From positions 4,485,001-4,549,000 of the forward strand of contig NW_022881614.1 in NCBI RefSeq assembly GCF_003369915.1: 64,000 nt of DNA, read 5' to 3'. Shown piece by piece: positions 20,062 through 31,017 of the stretch. Under the pieces are notes generated by a model, which worked only from the letters and a program-made list of their open reading frames with translations, had not been told where the DNA came from and did not search any database. The position numbers and the translations under genes are program-made. The DNA comes from Drosophila miranda. Its lineage: Eukaryota; Arthropoda; Insecta; Diptera; Drosophilidae. Within the stretch, counting starts at the first letter, position 1. Every line of letters starts with the position of its first letter.

Positions 20062-21486
20062 ATGGGTTTGGACAGATCTCCCGGAAAGGAAGCTCAAGGG
20101 GCAGGTGAAGGCGTCAGCCCGCTGTGCGCGCTGTGCCAGAAAGCCATACTGACCACGGATGAGGTATTCCGATCGGTTTGCGAGCACGTGTTCCATCTTC
20201 CCTGTATGACCACCCATTTAAAGACTAGCAATGTTTGCCCGGTATGTAAAGGCAGGTGTAGAACTGTAAGCGGGGCGGTGCCGAAGGTAGTAGCGCAAAA
20301 TACTCGCGCTCAGTCTAAGGAACGTGCAAAAGGGGGAGAAGAAGCGAGTTCTTCTAAAAATATAGATCTGGTGGCAATGGAGCAGAGATTGCTCACTTCA
20401 CTAAGCAAACGAATGGCAGAACTGATTCAAAGCTCGGTAGTTGATTCAATGCAACAGTTAACCCGAACCTCAAGTCAGTCCACTGTCACCGCAGCTTTAG
20501 ACCGTTCTTCAACGCCGTTGTCCGAGCAGTTGCAAGCAACCAACTATGGTGAGGGAACTAGTCCTGGCCATAGACTAGAACCCCAAAGCATAGCTCATCC
20601 GTCACCATTGAGAAGCGGTTTTTCTGATTTATCCCAGAGACCGGACAAAGTAGTCCATATACTTAATGGCTGGATAATTAAGTTCTCGGGAGTCGGAGTA
20701 TCGATAGATAACTTCATATATAGAGTAGAGGCATTGACCCATCAAACTTTGGAAGGAAATTTTTCCGTGCTTTGCCGGAATGTGAGTGTTTTGTTTGAAG
20801 GCAAAGCTAACGAGTTCTACTGGCGACATCACAAGGCCGTAGTTGAAGTTCAATGGAATACTTTATGTGCTGCCTTACGACTTCAGTTTCGCCAAGAAAA
20901 GGATGACGTTGACATCGAAGAGCTGATCCGAAACCGAAAGCAGAGGGCAAGCGAGACTTTCGATAGTTTTTACGATAGCATCTCTAACTTGACCGATCAG
21001 TTGGAAGTGCCCTGGACCATTCGGAAGTTGGTTCGTGTATTAAAGAACAACCTGCGTCCGGAAATTCGCCATGAGCTGTTGAATGTCGATTTAAAAAGTG
21101 TACAGGAGCTCAGGGAAGTGTGCCGCAGGCGGGAGATGTTTTTAGAAGACGTCAAAAGTAAGCATGGGTATACCAAAGCTGTTCCATTTCGACGTGAAGT
21201 ATCAGAACTACTGCTAGATCGGGAGCTACGAGAAGACTCAGACACCGAGAGGGAGTTGGCGGTAGAAGCCATCTCGTTAATCTGCTGGAACTGTCATCAG
21301 ACCGGTCACAGATATCAAGATTGCGTTTCAGAACGAAAAGTTTTTTGTTACGGCTGTGGAGCCGCGAACACTTATAAACCAAGTTGCGAAAAGTGTACAA
21401 AAAACTCCAAGTCCAGCACGCCGAAGTCGCAGTACAAACAGGAGACTTCGAGTGTGCTTCGCCATCAAGGCACAAACACCGATTAA
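20062..21486 (+). CDS. Gag with N-terminal RING-H2 finger, internal copy 2
   Basis: The capsid protein of the LTR element, 474 residues from the ATG at 20062 (context GGCCATGG). The frame is open upstream without another ATG. Residues 22-62 form a complete RING-H2 pattern: C22-x2-C25-x14-C40-x-H42-x2-H45-x2-C48-x10-C59-x2-C62. A Ser/Thr/Gln-rich linker, the capsid-like domain and an Arg/Glu-rich region follow. Near the end is a CCHC knuckle (CWNCHQTGHRYQDC) and a second knuckle whose His position is Thr (CYGCGAANTYKPSC). The frame is intact. A RING finger is an unusual part of a Ty3/gypsy Gag. By family knowledge it could act as a ubiquitin ligase or only bind protein or nucleic acid. Confidence 0.85.
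   Translation: MGLDRSPGKEAQGAGEGVSPLCALCQKAILTTDEVFRSVCEHVFHLPCMTTHLKTSNVCPVCKGRCRTVSGAVPKVVAQNTRAQSKERAKGGEEASSSKNIDLVAMEQRLLTSLSKRMAELIQSSVVDSMQQLTRTSSQSTVTAALDRSSTPLSEQLQATNYGEGTSPGHRLEPQSIAHPSPLRSGFSDLSQRPDKVVHILNGWIIKFSGVGVSIDNFIYRVEALTHQTLEGNFSVLCRNVSVLFEGKANEFYWRHHKAVVEVQWNTLCAALRLQFRQEKDDVDIEELIRNRKQRASETFDSFYDSISNLTDQLEVPWTIRKLVRVLKNNLRPEIRHELLNVDLKSVQELREVCRRREMFLEDVKSKHGYTKAVPFRREVSELLLDRELREDSDTERELAVEAISLICWNCHQTGHRYQDCVSERKVFCYGCGAANTYKPSCEKCTKNSKSSTPKSQYKQETSSVLRHQGTNTD
21399..21405 (+). promoter_or_regulatory. -1 ribosomal frameshift heptamer A-AAA-AAC at gag/pol overlap
   Basis: In the Gag frame the codons are exactly AAA (21400-21402) and AAC (21403-21405) preceded by A, the canonical X-XXY-YYZ arrangement. 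Slipping back one base enters the frame that leads to the protease. The gag stop follows at 21484-21486. The heptamer is the same in copy 1 (14870-14876). A downstream structure was not assessed. Confidence 0.7.
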
Positions 21487-21820
21487 CTTCGGAGCCAACA
21501 ACAGTGACATCACTGATTACACCGGACTTTCAAAAAAGCAACAATGATTTAGCGTTGGATTGCAAACTCGGATCAAAAAAAATTTTAACTGAATTACCAG
21601 AGACCGTAGGGAAGAATAAATCTCGGGGAAAGAAGCGCATGATTCGATTCTGGCAAGAAGTAAAGAAGAGTAAATCAGGTGTGGCGTATCTAAGCGCTCT
21701 CTCTGAAATGGCTAGAGATCCTCGTCCGTTTTACCGATTCAACTGTTAGACCGCACAGTATACGGTTTGCTGGATTCAGGAGCGTCCATCAGCTGTATAG
21801 GAGGTAACTAAGCGAGCGAA
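21405..21820 (+). pseudogene. Protease region of internal copy 2
   Basis: This part of the pol frame is reached by the frameshift. It keeps the catalytic LDSGASISC motif (about 21768-21795). It is broken by a 1-nt deletion in a T run near 21731 and by a TAA at 21809-21811, just after the active site. Copy 1 lacks both of these breaks but has the active-site change. Confidence 0.8.
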
Positions 21821-24739
21821 GTGATGTGCGGAAACGTACCTTACAAGAGAATCACGGAAAATGCTAAAACCGCTGATGGAAGAGCACAACGTATAGCAGG
21901 GAAAATGAGGATAGACATCGAATACGGAGGTGATAAAAAGTCACTAAAGATTTATTTGATTCCTTCATTGAAACATGACCTATATCTCGGAATCGATTTC
22001 TGGAATTTATACGATTTACTGCCTAGTAGGTTGCGGGTATCAGAAATAGAGGCTCCGCGAACGAAGGATAGTGAGGAACAACATTCGTTAACCAGAACCC
22101 AAAAGGACCAACTGTCCAAGGTCATAGACGCTTATCCCTCGTTCGCTTTAAATGGCTTAGGTAAAACGAACTTAATCACACACGTGATCGACGTAGGAAA
22201 TGCCAAGCCAGAAAAACAAAGCCATTTTCCTGTTTCGCCAGCCGTTGAAAAGGCCATGTATACCGAAATAGACCGGATGTTACAGTTAGGTGTGATTGAG
22301 GAATCGGACAGTCCGTGGTCCTCACCGATAGTAATGGTTACTAAGCCCGGAAAGGTTCGGATCTGCTTAGATTGTCAAAAGGTAAACGGTTTCACAGAAA
22401 AGGACGCTTATCCTTTGCCTCAGATTAGTGGCATTCTTAGCCGACTGCCGAAGCCAGAATACATCACGAGTCTCGATTTGAAGGACGCCTACTGGCAAGT
22501 ACCGTTACAGCTCAAGTCTCGTGATAAGACCGCGTTTACGGTTCCGGGTAGTCCTCTGTACCAATTCAAGGTAATGCCGTTTGGATTGTGTAATGCCACC
22601 AGCACCATGTCTCGCTTAATGGATAAAGTAGTTCCAGCCCGGTTGCGGAACGAAGTATTCGTTTATTTAGACGATTTATTAGTTGTTTCCTCGAATTTTG
22701 AAAAGCACCTAGAGGTTTTGTCAGAGATATCTAGGCATCTGAAACAAGCACGATTGACGATCAATATTGCTAAAAGTCATTTCTGCATGCGACGAGTGCG
22801 TTACCTAGGTCATGTCATAGGAGATGGGGGTATCCGGACAGATCCCGAGAAGATCAAGGCGATCACCAGTTATCCCTTACCCAAAACTCTAAAGGGACTG
22901 AGAAGTTTTATGGGTTTATGCGGATGGTATCGTAAATTCGTACCAAATTTCGCTTCGCTCTCTGCTCCATTAACGGACGTCATGACCACCAAACGGAAAT
23001 TCGCTTTGACGGATGAAGCGGTAAAAGCTTTTGACGCCTTGAAGCAATGTCTCTGTGAAGCCCCGGTACTGAGAAGTACAGATTTTACAAAAACTTTCTA
23101 CATTCATTGCGACGCCAGCAAAACGGGAGTGGGAGGAGTATTAGTACAGTTGTCCAAAGAGGGAGACGAATGCCCTATTGCCTTCGTTTCAAAGAAGTTG
23201 AACAGAGCGCAACGTAATTACAATGTGACGGAGCAGGAATGCTTGGCGGCAATAGTATCTTTGAAGAACTTCAGAGCATACGTGGAAGGTCATGAGTTCA
23301 CGATCATAACCGATCACGCCTCGTTAAAATGGCTTATGTCCAATACAGATCTAAGTTCCCGGTTAGCTCGTTGGGCCATTGCTCTGCAGAGGTATCGATT
23401 CAAGATCGAACATCGTAAAGGTGCGCAGAACGTAGTACCCGATTTTTTGTCCCGGGTCAACGAAGCTGAAGTAGCAGCTTTGGATTCACCTGATGGATCG
23501 TTGGTCGATTTATCTTCTAAACACTTCTTATCGTCCGAATAGACGGATTTAGTACAGAAGGTCCAGGCTAACCAGGACCAGCTGCCTGACCTAAAAACGG
23601 ATAAGGGATTTGTGTACCGTCGCGCTGAACATCTGACCGGAGAACAAGTTCACGACGAGTACGCTTGGAAGCTGTGGATACCAAAGATAATGGTTCCCGA
23701 CGTGCTTGCGCGCGCTCACGACAATTCGTTAGCGTCCCACGGAGGAATCCACAAGACTATTGACATTCGACATTATTTCTGGCCTGGTCTAGTATCCGAC
23801 GTAAAAGCACACATCAATGCTTGTCTCGTGTGTCGTGTGACGACCAAAGCCCCGAATTATGTTCTTCGACCTCCGTTAGGGAAAGCGCCGGAGAGTCAGC
23901 GGTTCTTTCAAAGACTGTTCGTGGATTTCCTGGGACCTTATCCCAGGTCGAGAGGCGGAAACATAGGCATTTTTATCGTACTGGACCACTTCTCGAAAAC
24001 CGTCTTCCTGAAGCCCGTCAAGAAAATAAGCGCTGACGTGGTGGTTAAGTATCTCGAAACTGAATTATTCATGACGTTTGGTGTTCCCGAAACAATCGTA
24101 TCTGATAATGGATCCCAGCTCCGATCCGAATCGTTTCGAAAGCTTTTAAGTCGGTTTGAAATAACACACACTTTAACGGCCGTGCATTCACCGCAAGCGA
24201 ACGCCTCTGAGCGTGTGAACCGGTCAGTGATTAGCGGGATCAGGGCGTACCTACGAACCGATCAGAAGGATTGGGACGAGCACCTAAGTCGCATTTCATG
24301 TGCGCTAAGATCCGCGTCTCATGCTAGTATAGGGACTACCCCGTACTACATGGTGTTTGGCCAGCATATGGTCACCGCCGGGTCGACATATTCGCTACTC
24401 AGGAAATTAAAGTTACCAGACGATCGATCCTTGGTATTCAACAGACCCGACTCGCTTGAAATCATACGCAAGGGCGCCTGTGTACAAATGCAGAAGATGC
24501 ACGATCAAAACGAGAAGCGATACAACCTGCGCTCAAGACAAGTAGATTTCGCCGTAGGTCAGGAAGTGTTCCGGAGGAACTTCAAGCAAAGCTGTTTCCA
24601 AACAGGGTACAGTGCCAAATTCGGACAAGCGTTTGTGAAGGCTCGAGTTCGAAGAAAGCTTGGCGGTGCGTATTATGAATTGGAAGACTTGCAAGGACGA
24701 TCTTTGGGGAACTACCACGCAAAGGACATACGACAATGA
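21821..24739 (+). pseudogene. Pol of internal copy 2: RT, RNase H and integrase, split by one in-frame TAG
   Basis: Order of domains: RT (TSLDLKDAYWQVPL, VYLDDLLV catalytic box), RNase H (FYIHCDASKTGVGG, the YNVTEQECLA block, FTIITDHASLKWL), an in-frame TAG at 23540-23542, then integrase in the same frame. Integrase has the HHCC zinc site (HGGIHKTIDIRHYFWPG, CLVC), the D,D-35-E core (LFVDFLGPYPR, IVSDNGSQLRSES, SPQANASERVNRS) and a C-terminal chromatin-reading-type tail ending AKDIRQ. The stop between RNase H and integrase, with the protease breaks upstream, means this copy cannot act alone. There is no envelope gene. Confidence 0.88.
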
Positions 24740-24794
24740 TAAGTCGCTTTATGCGGTATCAGCCTAGGAGATGTAACCACCCCTAGTCTGATCT

Positions 24795-24807
24795 GGTGGG
24801 GGGGCTT
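24795..24807 (+). promoter_or_regulatory. Polypurine tract before LTR 3
   Basis: GGTGGGGGGGCTT immediately precedes TGTAGCGGG. The same tract with more G's precedes LTR 2 at about 17511-17525. It is the expected primer for plus-strand synthesis in LTR elements. Confidence 0.75.
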
Positions 24808-25356
24808 TGTAGCGGGCCTGAAGCGACGTAGAAGAAGTCGATAGGTTTGGCGGGAAGGATTAATCGGCTAAGATTTGAAAGAAAAATTGAAAGTCAAGAC
24901 CATGATATCGATCTCGGGGCCAGGGATACATGCAGGGTTACTTTGACCTGTTAACGCGCAGAGATGCTTTGGACATCTGACAGGCCATGTCAAATTCCTT
25001 TTCCGCTTAAAGATCTCGTCGAGAACGGGTGTGCGCGCAAACGAATCTTTTGTAAGAAGTGCCATCATAGGAAAATTCCATTGTGAAACAACTCGACACG
25101 GTACGGAAAAGACATACCTTTCTGTTGATCGCGATATTTTGGCTCACGCACCCGCTGATTCCCTTGCTCGTACAAGTGGAGTGACGGGGCACGGGAGTCT
25201 CGCGACAGATCCCGCTCGGAGGAAAGACGCCACAGCTTCAAAGACCGGACGGTCTTTCGCTTATTGCGTGGAGCAGCGACCCACGCTATTTAAACGCACC
25301 CCATCGTCCAGTCGCCGGCTAAGTAAGCCGCAGAGCGCAGGCTGGAATAAGCAAAC

Positions 25357-28300
25357 TTCTCTTATGCCAGGAAGATAGCCTCGTTTAAGATAAGCATCTC
25401 CCCAACTCAATTTGACACCATTTGCTCCGCCAAATTTTGGCCGGAGCATTTGGTGGTGAAGGAGTTTAAGGCTAAGAAGAAGAATAGGCCCCCATATCCC
25501 TTCCAAATCTTTCCAGTGTGCCACCCTCAACCTCAACTCCCTCTTCCTCAACTTCCCGTCTTGCTTCCACCTTTCCTAAAAACTAACTTCTCTTTTAGTA
25601 ACCTATCAGAATGTAAGAGGCTTGCGTAGTAAGCTCAGCATTCTTTTCCGGGATAGTGTTGCATTTGCTTCCCACGTTATTGTGTTTACTGAAACCTGGT
25701 TAAAGCCGGACATTCTTAGTTCCGAGGTTTTGGCAGGTCGGTACACAACTTTTAGAAAGGACCGTTCGTCTCGACGGGCAGGGGGGTTCTAATTGCAGTG
25801 GACTCTTACTTCACGTCGGAACACTTCACAGTCCAAGTTCAACAGGAACTGGAATTCCTGTGTGTAAAACTGATTCTTCCCGCTTTCGTTATATTCATTA
25901 CTTGCTCGTATATCCCACCTTCTTCGGATATTTCAATTTATGAGCAGCACTTGTCCGCTTTAACCGCTGTTTCTTCCTCGCTATCTGATAAAGATCGTAT
26001 GATAGTTCTTGGTGACTTCAACTTGCCAGGAACTGTTTGGTCTTCGGTAAACGAGTCTAGTATCCTAGTGCCCATGTCACGACATGACTTTGTTGACGGC
26101 TTGCTTGACCTATCCCTGTCTCAAGTCAACCATGTGAAAAATTCCTTGGGTCGATTGCTTGATCTGTGCTTTGTATCGGATCCGACCATAGTGTTGTTAA
26201 CCCGAGCCCTTCCGCTCACTATACCTGAAGACGCATACCACCCTACTTTCGAGGTGTCGCTAGATATAGGACCAACTGTATTGGATCGGTCGAGTAGGCT
26301 GCCCGAACGTGTCCGCTGCTTTCGTAAAGCCGAGTTTGCGAAGCTTAATAACCTCATTAGGGATTTTGATTGGTCCGCTTTGTACTTGTGCACTGATATC
26401 ATAAAAGGCACAAACATTTTTTACAATGCTCTTGGCACATTTTTCGATTCTTGTGTCCCGCTTTCTTGTCCGACTAGATCTGGAAAACCCCCTTGGTTTA
26501 CCAAAGAGTTATCCAGTCTAAAAAACTTAAAATCAAGACTTTATAAAAAATTTCAAGAAGTGGGTTCTCCTACTTCTCACTCTCGCTATGTATTAGCTCG
26601 ATCAAACTTTTCAGTTCTTAATGCTCAATGCTATAAGAACTACCTATCTCGATGCAGGATACGTTTTTCTCAGGACCCTAAACAGTTTTACAGCTTCGTA
26701 AACAGTAAGCGTAGAACGTCCGCACACCCATCCTCGCTATCATTTTGTAATACGTCGGCAAATAATGATCAGGCAATTGCCGATCTTTTTGCCCAATTCT
26801 TCCAAACCACCTATTCTGAGGAAAGCTACTGTGGTCATCCGTACCCATACGGTTTACCGAGGTCGAACGGCATTTTCAGTCCCTTGTTAAATGAATGTTC
26901 CCTACTTCATGATCTTCGACTAGTTAAGCCGGTGTTTTCACCGGGTCCAGACGGGGTTCCAGGTTGTGTACTCAGGTACTGCGCCGAGGCTCTGTGTGGA
27001 CCTTTGCTTAAACTATTCACCCTATCCATTGATTCTTCTTGCTTCCCCCCGATCTGGAAGGAATCGTTTATAATTCCTCTCCATAAAAAAGGTAGCAAGT
27101 CTGATGCAAAAAATTATAGAGGTATAGCAAAGTTATCCGCTATTCCTAAAATGTTTGAGAGGGTTTTAACTCCGCACTTGCAACATCTCTGCAAGTCACT
27201 TATATCTCCAACTCAGCATGGATTTATAAGGCGGCGATCAACCACCACGAACTTGTTAGAGTTTACCTCTTTCATTATTAAAGGCTTTCAATGTAACTTA
27301 CAGACGGATGTTATTTACACCGACTTTAGTAAAGCATTCGACTCTGTAAACCATTCCCTTTTAGCGCATAAACTTGACCTTTTAGGGTTTCCGCCCAACC
27401 TCCTGAGATGGATTTCTAGCTATCTTTGTTCTAGGTCTCAAAGAGTCCTCTTCAAAAACTCCCTCTCTTTACCAGTAAAGGTTTCTTCGGGAGTACCACA
27501 AGGCAGCCATCTAGGCCTTACTCTTCACACTCTTTATTAATGACTTACCTTCAGTATTTACATACTCTCGAGTACTTATGTATGCGGATGATGTTAAACT
27601 CTGTGTCCAGTACAAGGACATTTCATTTCATTCTCGCTTGCAATCCGATCTCAATAACTTTCAGTCATGGTGTTGTGCAAACTTGTTACACCTTAATGCC
27701 TCGAAATGCAAAGTTATGACATTTCTACCATGGTAAATAAGGCCATGGGCGTGCTTGGGTTTATAAAGAGGTGATCAAAGGAATTTGACGACCCCTATAT
27801 AACAAAGACTCTCTATACCTCGCTTGTTCGTCCGATCTTAGAATACGGCTCCTGTGTATGGTGCCCTCAGTACAAAGTACACCAGGACCGTATAGAATCA
27901 GTACAGAAAAACTTTTTACTCTTTGCTCTGCGGGGCCTTAACTGGGATGCGGGTGTAAGATAATCTTACTCTAGTAGACTACTATTAGTAAACCTCCCAT
28001 CCTTAGTTAACCGTAGAAAAATGCTTGGTGTGATATTTTTGCACAACTTGATCAGGGCTGACATAGACAGCCCTGATCTGTTGAGCCGCATAAACTTCAC
28101 GATTCCTATTAGACTGACTAGAAATTTTATACCGTTGTTCCTTCCACTTTGTAGATCGAATTATTCCTTGCATGAACCGTTTAGGGTCTTATGCTCGGAT
28201 TATAATTCCCTCTACCATATTATATCCACCACTAATTCTCTTCCTCTTATTAAATTATTAATCCTTACACACCTTTCTATTAATTAGTAACTGTAGTGGT

Positions 28301-28582
28301 ATTTGTACTTTGATTGCATGCATAGTTTCTTAGTAAGTTTAGTACTAATTTTCCTCGAATGTTAGTCTAATAGCTACCTTTCTTGCATGTTCGCGTTTGG
28401 TTCGGCTACGCACCGCGCGTCATGCGGCAGCGCCCCTCGGTCGGTTGGGCGGGAGGAGGCTGCGTTTTGCCTGGGATCCGCGCGTAACAGCCTTCTGCTG
28501 GTATCAGACGGGCCACTTGACGGTGCAGTAACTGCATCGCCTCTTAAAAGATGCAGTCATTGCATGTCAACGTCCACAATTA
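25357..28582 (+). mobile_element. CR1/jockey-type non-LTR retrotransposon inserted in LTR 3
   Basis: A foreign 3.2-kb segment inside LTR 3 with an endonuclease-RT frame. It has no poly(A) tail and no clear target duplication, and about 510 bp of the LTR is missing at the site, so insertion came with a deletion or was followed by one. The 3' part (28387-28582) is a GC-rich UTR of unknown type. Confidence 0.75.
25597..28287 (+). pseudogene. Endonuclease-reverse transcriptase ORF2 of the CR1/jockey-type element
   Basis: The endonuclease starts near 25597 (YQNVRGLRSKL, VIVFTETWLKP) with a stop at about 25790, then IVLGDFNLPGTVWS and LDLCFVSDP. RT motifs follow: FSPGPDGVPGCVLRYC, NYRGIAKLSAIPKMFERVL, TQHGFIRRRSTTTNLLEF, YTDFSKAFDSVNHSLL, SSGVPQGSHLG. 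A frame break near 27525 precedes the MYADDVKLC catalytic box (about 27577). A deletion at about 27732 joins the thumb to a late segment (GVLGFIKR, SLVRPILEYGSCVWCP). A stop at about 27960 separates the last piece, 28021-28287. It is dead. Confidence 0.8.
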
Positions 28583-29823
28583 ATTCGTTAAACTCATATC
28601 ATGCTTAAGCTATCTTTATAAATATTCACAAGCTATTGTTGTCAGTAAGTTCGGATTGAATTGTCAGGGAGAAAATTCCCCCAAAAGTTCTGTGGCTCCA
28701 CATACAAGGAGTAGGTCGAAGTTAGGAATTCTGAGTTGTAGCAAGAGATAGAGTCTCCGTACTGTAAGCCACCTCTCCGAATTAACGCTTGTTTTCAGCC
28801 ACTCCGGAAGATCGATCTTTCGTCGTTGGAAAATGAACAGTGAGTGGGTAAGCATACCTTCCAAAAGTTGAAATGTACGTAGTTTTGAAAACCAACTGAT
28901 CCTTGCCCAACCTCGCGAATTAAAAACCTCTGACCCCTGCCTATTGAGGCTGTGCCTTGAGTGATCTGATCGTTGGCTAATTAGAGATGCCATCTGCATC
29001 CGGTCATCGACTGAACTCCGCATAGGAGATCACGTTGTGTCAGCCAGACCGCCTCTTTGATTTTCGACTCATTCCGAAGTTAAAAGATTTAATGATTTTT
29101 CCACATTTGTGCGAAAAGCGAAAGTAACGAACTTAAAGTATTCAATGATTTTCCCATGTTATGCGAAAAGCGAAATTCATGAATTTAATTAGAATTTAAC
29201 TCGAATTACAGTCTTATTATATATATACTCATTACATTATCAAATATCCTCATATCCCAACCATTACGAATCACCTATTTTAGTAGTTATTAAGATCATT
29301 TACTATGTTGCCATATCGGATTTAATTTTTGTTTTAAGGAAATAATGTTGAAGTTTAGATAAAAGAACAAAATGGACTCAATGCTAGCTCGCGCGTTTTC
29401 GTAAAAGGGTCAAAAAGGGGTCATCGAAGAACAGCTATTCCGTGAGGATGAGCAAAGGCAGGGTGGGTCCAGACTCCGCATAACATCTGCGGACATATAC
29501 ACCGATGTCACTCCGTTTTCCTTGGTTCTCACTTCCCTTTCCTCTTTATCCTTCTTTCCTTTCGCTTCCCTCTCTCTTCCTGTTCTCTATCCTCTTTAGC
29601 TTCGTATCTTCTTCTCGTCAAATCTACCGTTCTAGCACAAGTCGCAGCACGCTAAATTCTGGCAATATTATTAGTAATTGAAGCCTCGAGTCTGGGTTGT
29701 TCTGAGGGAGCAACAACTCCACCCCCAAAGCCGACGAGCTAGAGCCGGATAATTTTTAGCGTGCCCAGCTCTCTCAAATCGTAACGCCCGTTTTCGAACA
29801 GGACTCGTTGCACGGTACAACAT

Positions 29824-30699
29824 TTATACCCGATACTTAGTCAGTATGGCTCTCATCCGGCAGACGCCGCGAATATTAAAAGACACGACAAAGAGTGCGT
29901 GCGAGAGAGACAGAAAATTAGTCTGAGCGTGACGTCGGGCGCTGCGTAGCCACTGCAAATAGATCTGATCCAGATTCAGCAACCGGATAGATACGGTCAT
30001 TATCTATGATTCTGCGTTTTTAGTTTTCTCGAATCTGCAATATTGTAGATGCAACAGATTTTCGTCTTTTGTGGAGGCGGAAGGGGGTGGGGCGAAATTT
30101 TGAGATATACGTTTTATAGTGAGATCTAACAGAAGTGCGGATACCAAATTTGGTTCTGAGATCCTTGAACTCATATTTTGCAATTGGCAAAACCGACCAT
30201 GAAACCTGTGTGTTAGAGAGAGACAGAGCGAGAAAAAATGAAATTGTTTTCTTGATTCTGGCTATAATAATTATACGATCTGGTTCAGATTTTTCTCTTT
30301 AGAAGATATAGTCATCCTCTACGATTCTGCGTTTTTGGTTTTATCGTATCTTTAAAAATGTGGATGCCACAGATTTTCGTCCTTTGTGGGGGCGGAAGTG
30401 GGCGGGGCGAAGTTCTGAAATATTTTTGTAGCAGTGACATATTACAGAAGTCTGGATCCAAAACATCGTTGCTCTAGCTAGCTCTTATAGTCTTTGAGCA
30501 CTAGGCGCTGAAGGGGACGGACGGACGGACGGACGGACAGACGGACAGACAGACAGGGCTCAATCGACTCGGCTATTGATGCTGATCAAGAATATATATA
30601 CTTTATGGGGTCGGAAACGATTCCTTCTGGACGTTACACACATCCACTTTTACCACAAATCTAATATACCCCAATACTCATTTTGAGTATCGGGTATAA
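29824..30699 (+). mobile_element. Right piece of the DINE-1 copy split by the LTR element
   Basis: Resumes exactly where 11307 stopped, at TTATACCCGATAC, and runs through the (ACGG)n tract (about 30518-30556) to GAGTATCGGGTATAA. It lacks one central module compared with the full units at the right end of the window. Confidence 0.85.
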
Positions 30700-31017
30700 T
30701 TATTGTTTTGTTTACTTTCAATCCATATCACTTTAATGAAAACATAAGCGCTTTAAATTGTCTAAAATACTGTTTAAAAGTTATTAAAAAAATGGGGCGG
30801 GGTAGTAACAAATAGGATCACTAGAGTACCAGGGGACGTACGTGGACGAACAGCGCAAAATAATAAATTATTTAGAGCTATCGATTCCTAGGGCAAGCGT
30901 ACATCTATCGGGGTATATCTATCAATATACAATGGGTGTATGACTTGGCAACAACGCATTTGGTGGGGAGGAGGGAGGACTACGATCTAGTGGCGTCTTG
31001 GAGACTTTTGGCAGAGA
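30700..31017. other. 3' flank of Pld
   Basis: AT-rich at first, probably including the Pld 3' UTR on the minus strand. No clear AATAAA on that strand was found. No other gene seen. Confidence 0.4.

Larger units (their letters stand above)
11308..29819 (+). mobile_element. Compound Ty3/gypsy LTR element: LTR-int-LTR-int-LTR
   Basis: Three LTR copies begin TGTAGCGGGCC at 11308, 17526 and 24808. Two internal regions lie between them, both coding on the plus strand, and each is followed by a G-rich polypurine tract. The outermost ends are TGTA and TACA with a 4-bp target duplication ACAT (11304-11307, 29820-29823), so the whole 18.5 kb behaves as one insertion. The two internal copies are near-identical apart from deletions and point changes. 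There is no envelope-like frame between integrase and the 3' LTR. The last LTR is broken by another retroelement. The lineage is uncertain; a 4-bp duplication and very long LTRs recall the Ulysses/Osvaldo group. Confidence 0.85.
24808..29819 (+). repeat. LTR 3 (3' LTR), interrupted
   Basis: Runs 24808-25356 and 28583-29819, with a non-LTR element between. About 510 bp of LTR sequence (LTR 1 equivalent 11915-12428) was lost at that insertion. One of the two TTTGACCTGTTAAC repeats is also missing. From 29565 to 29819 it has 255 bp absent from LTR 1 and LTR 2. It ends GGTACA next to the target duplication ACAT. Confidence 0.75.

Noticed and set aside
24740..24807. Envelope gene in the gypsy element
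   Set aside because: Only about 70 bp lie between the integrase stop and LTR 3.
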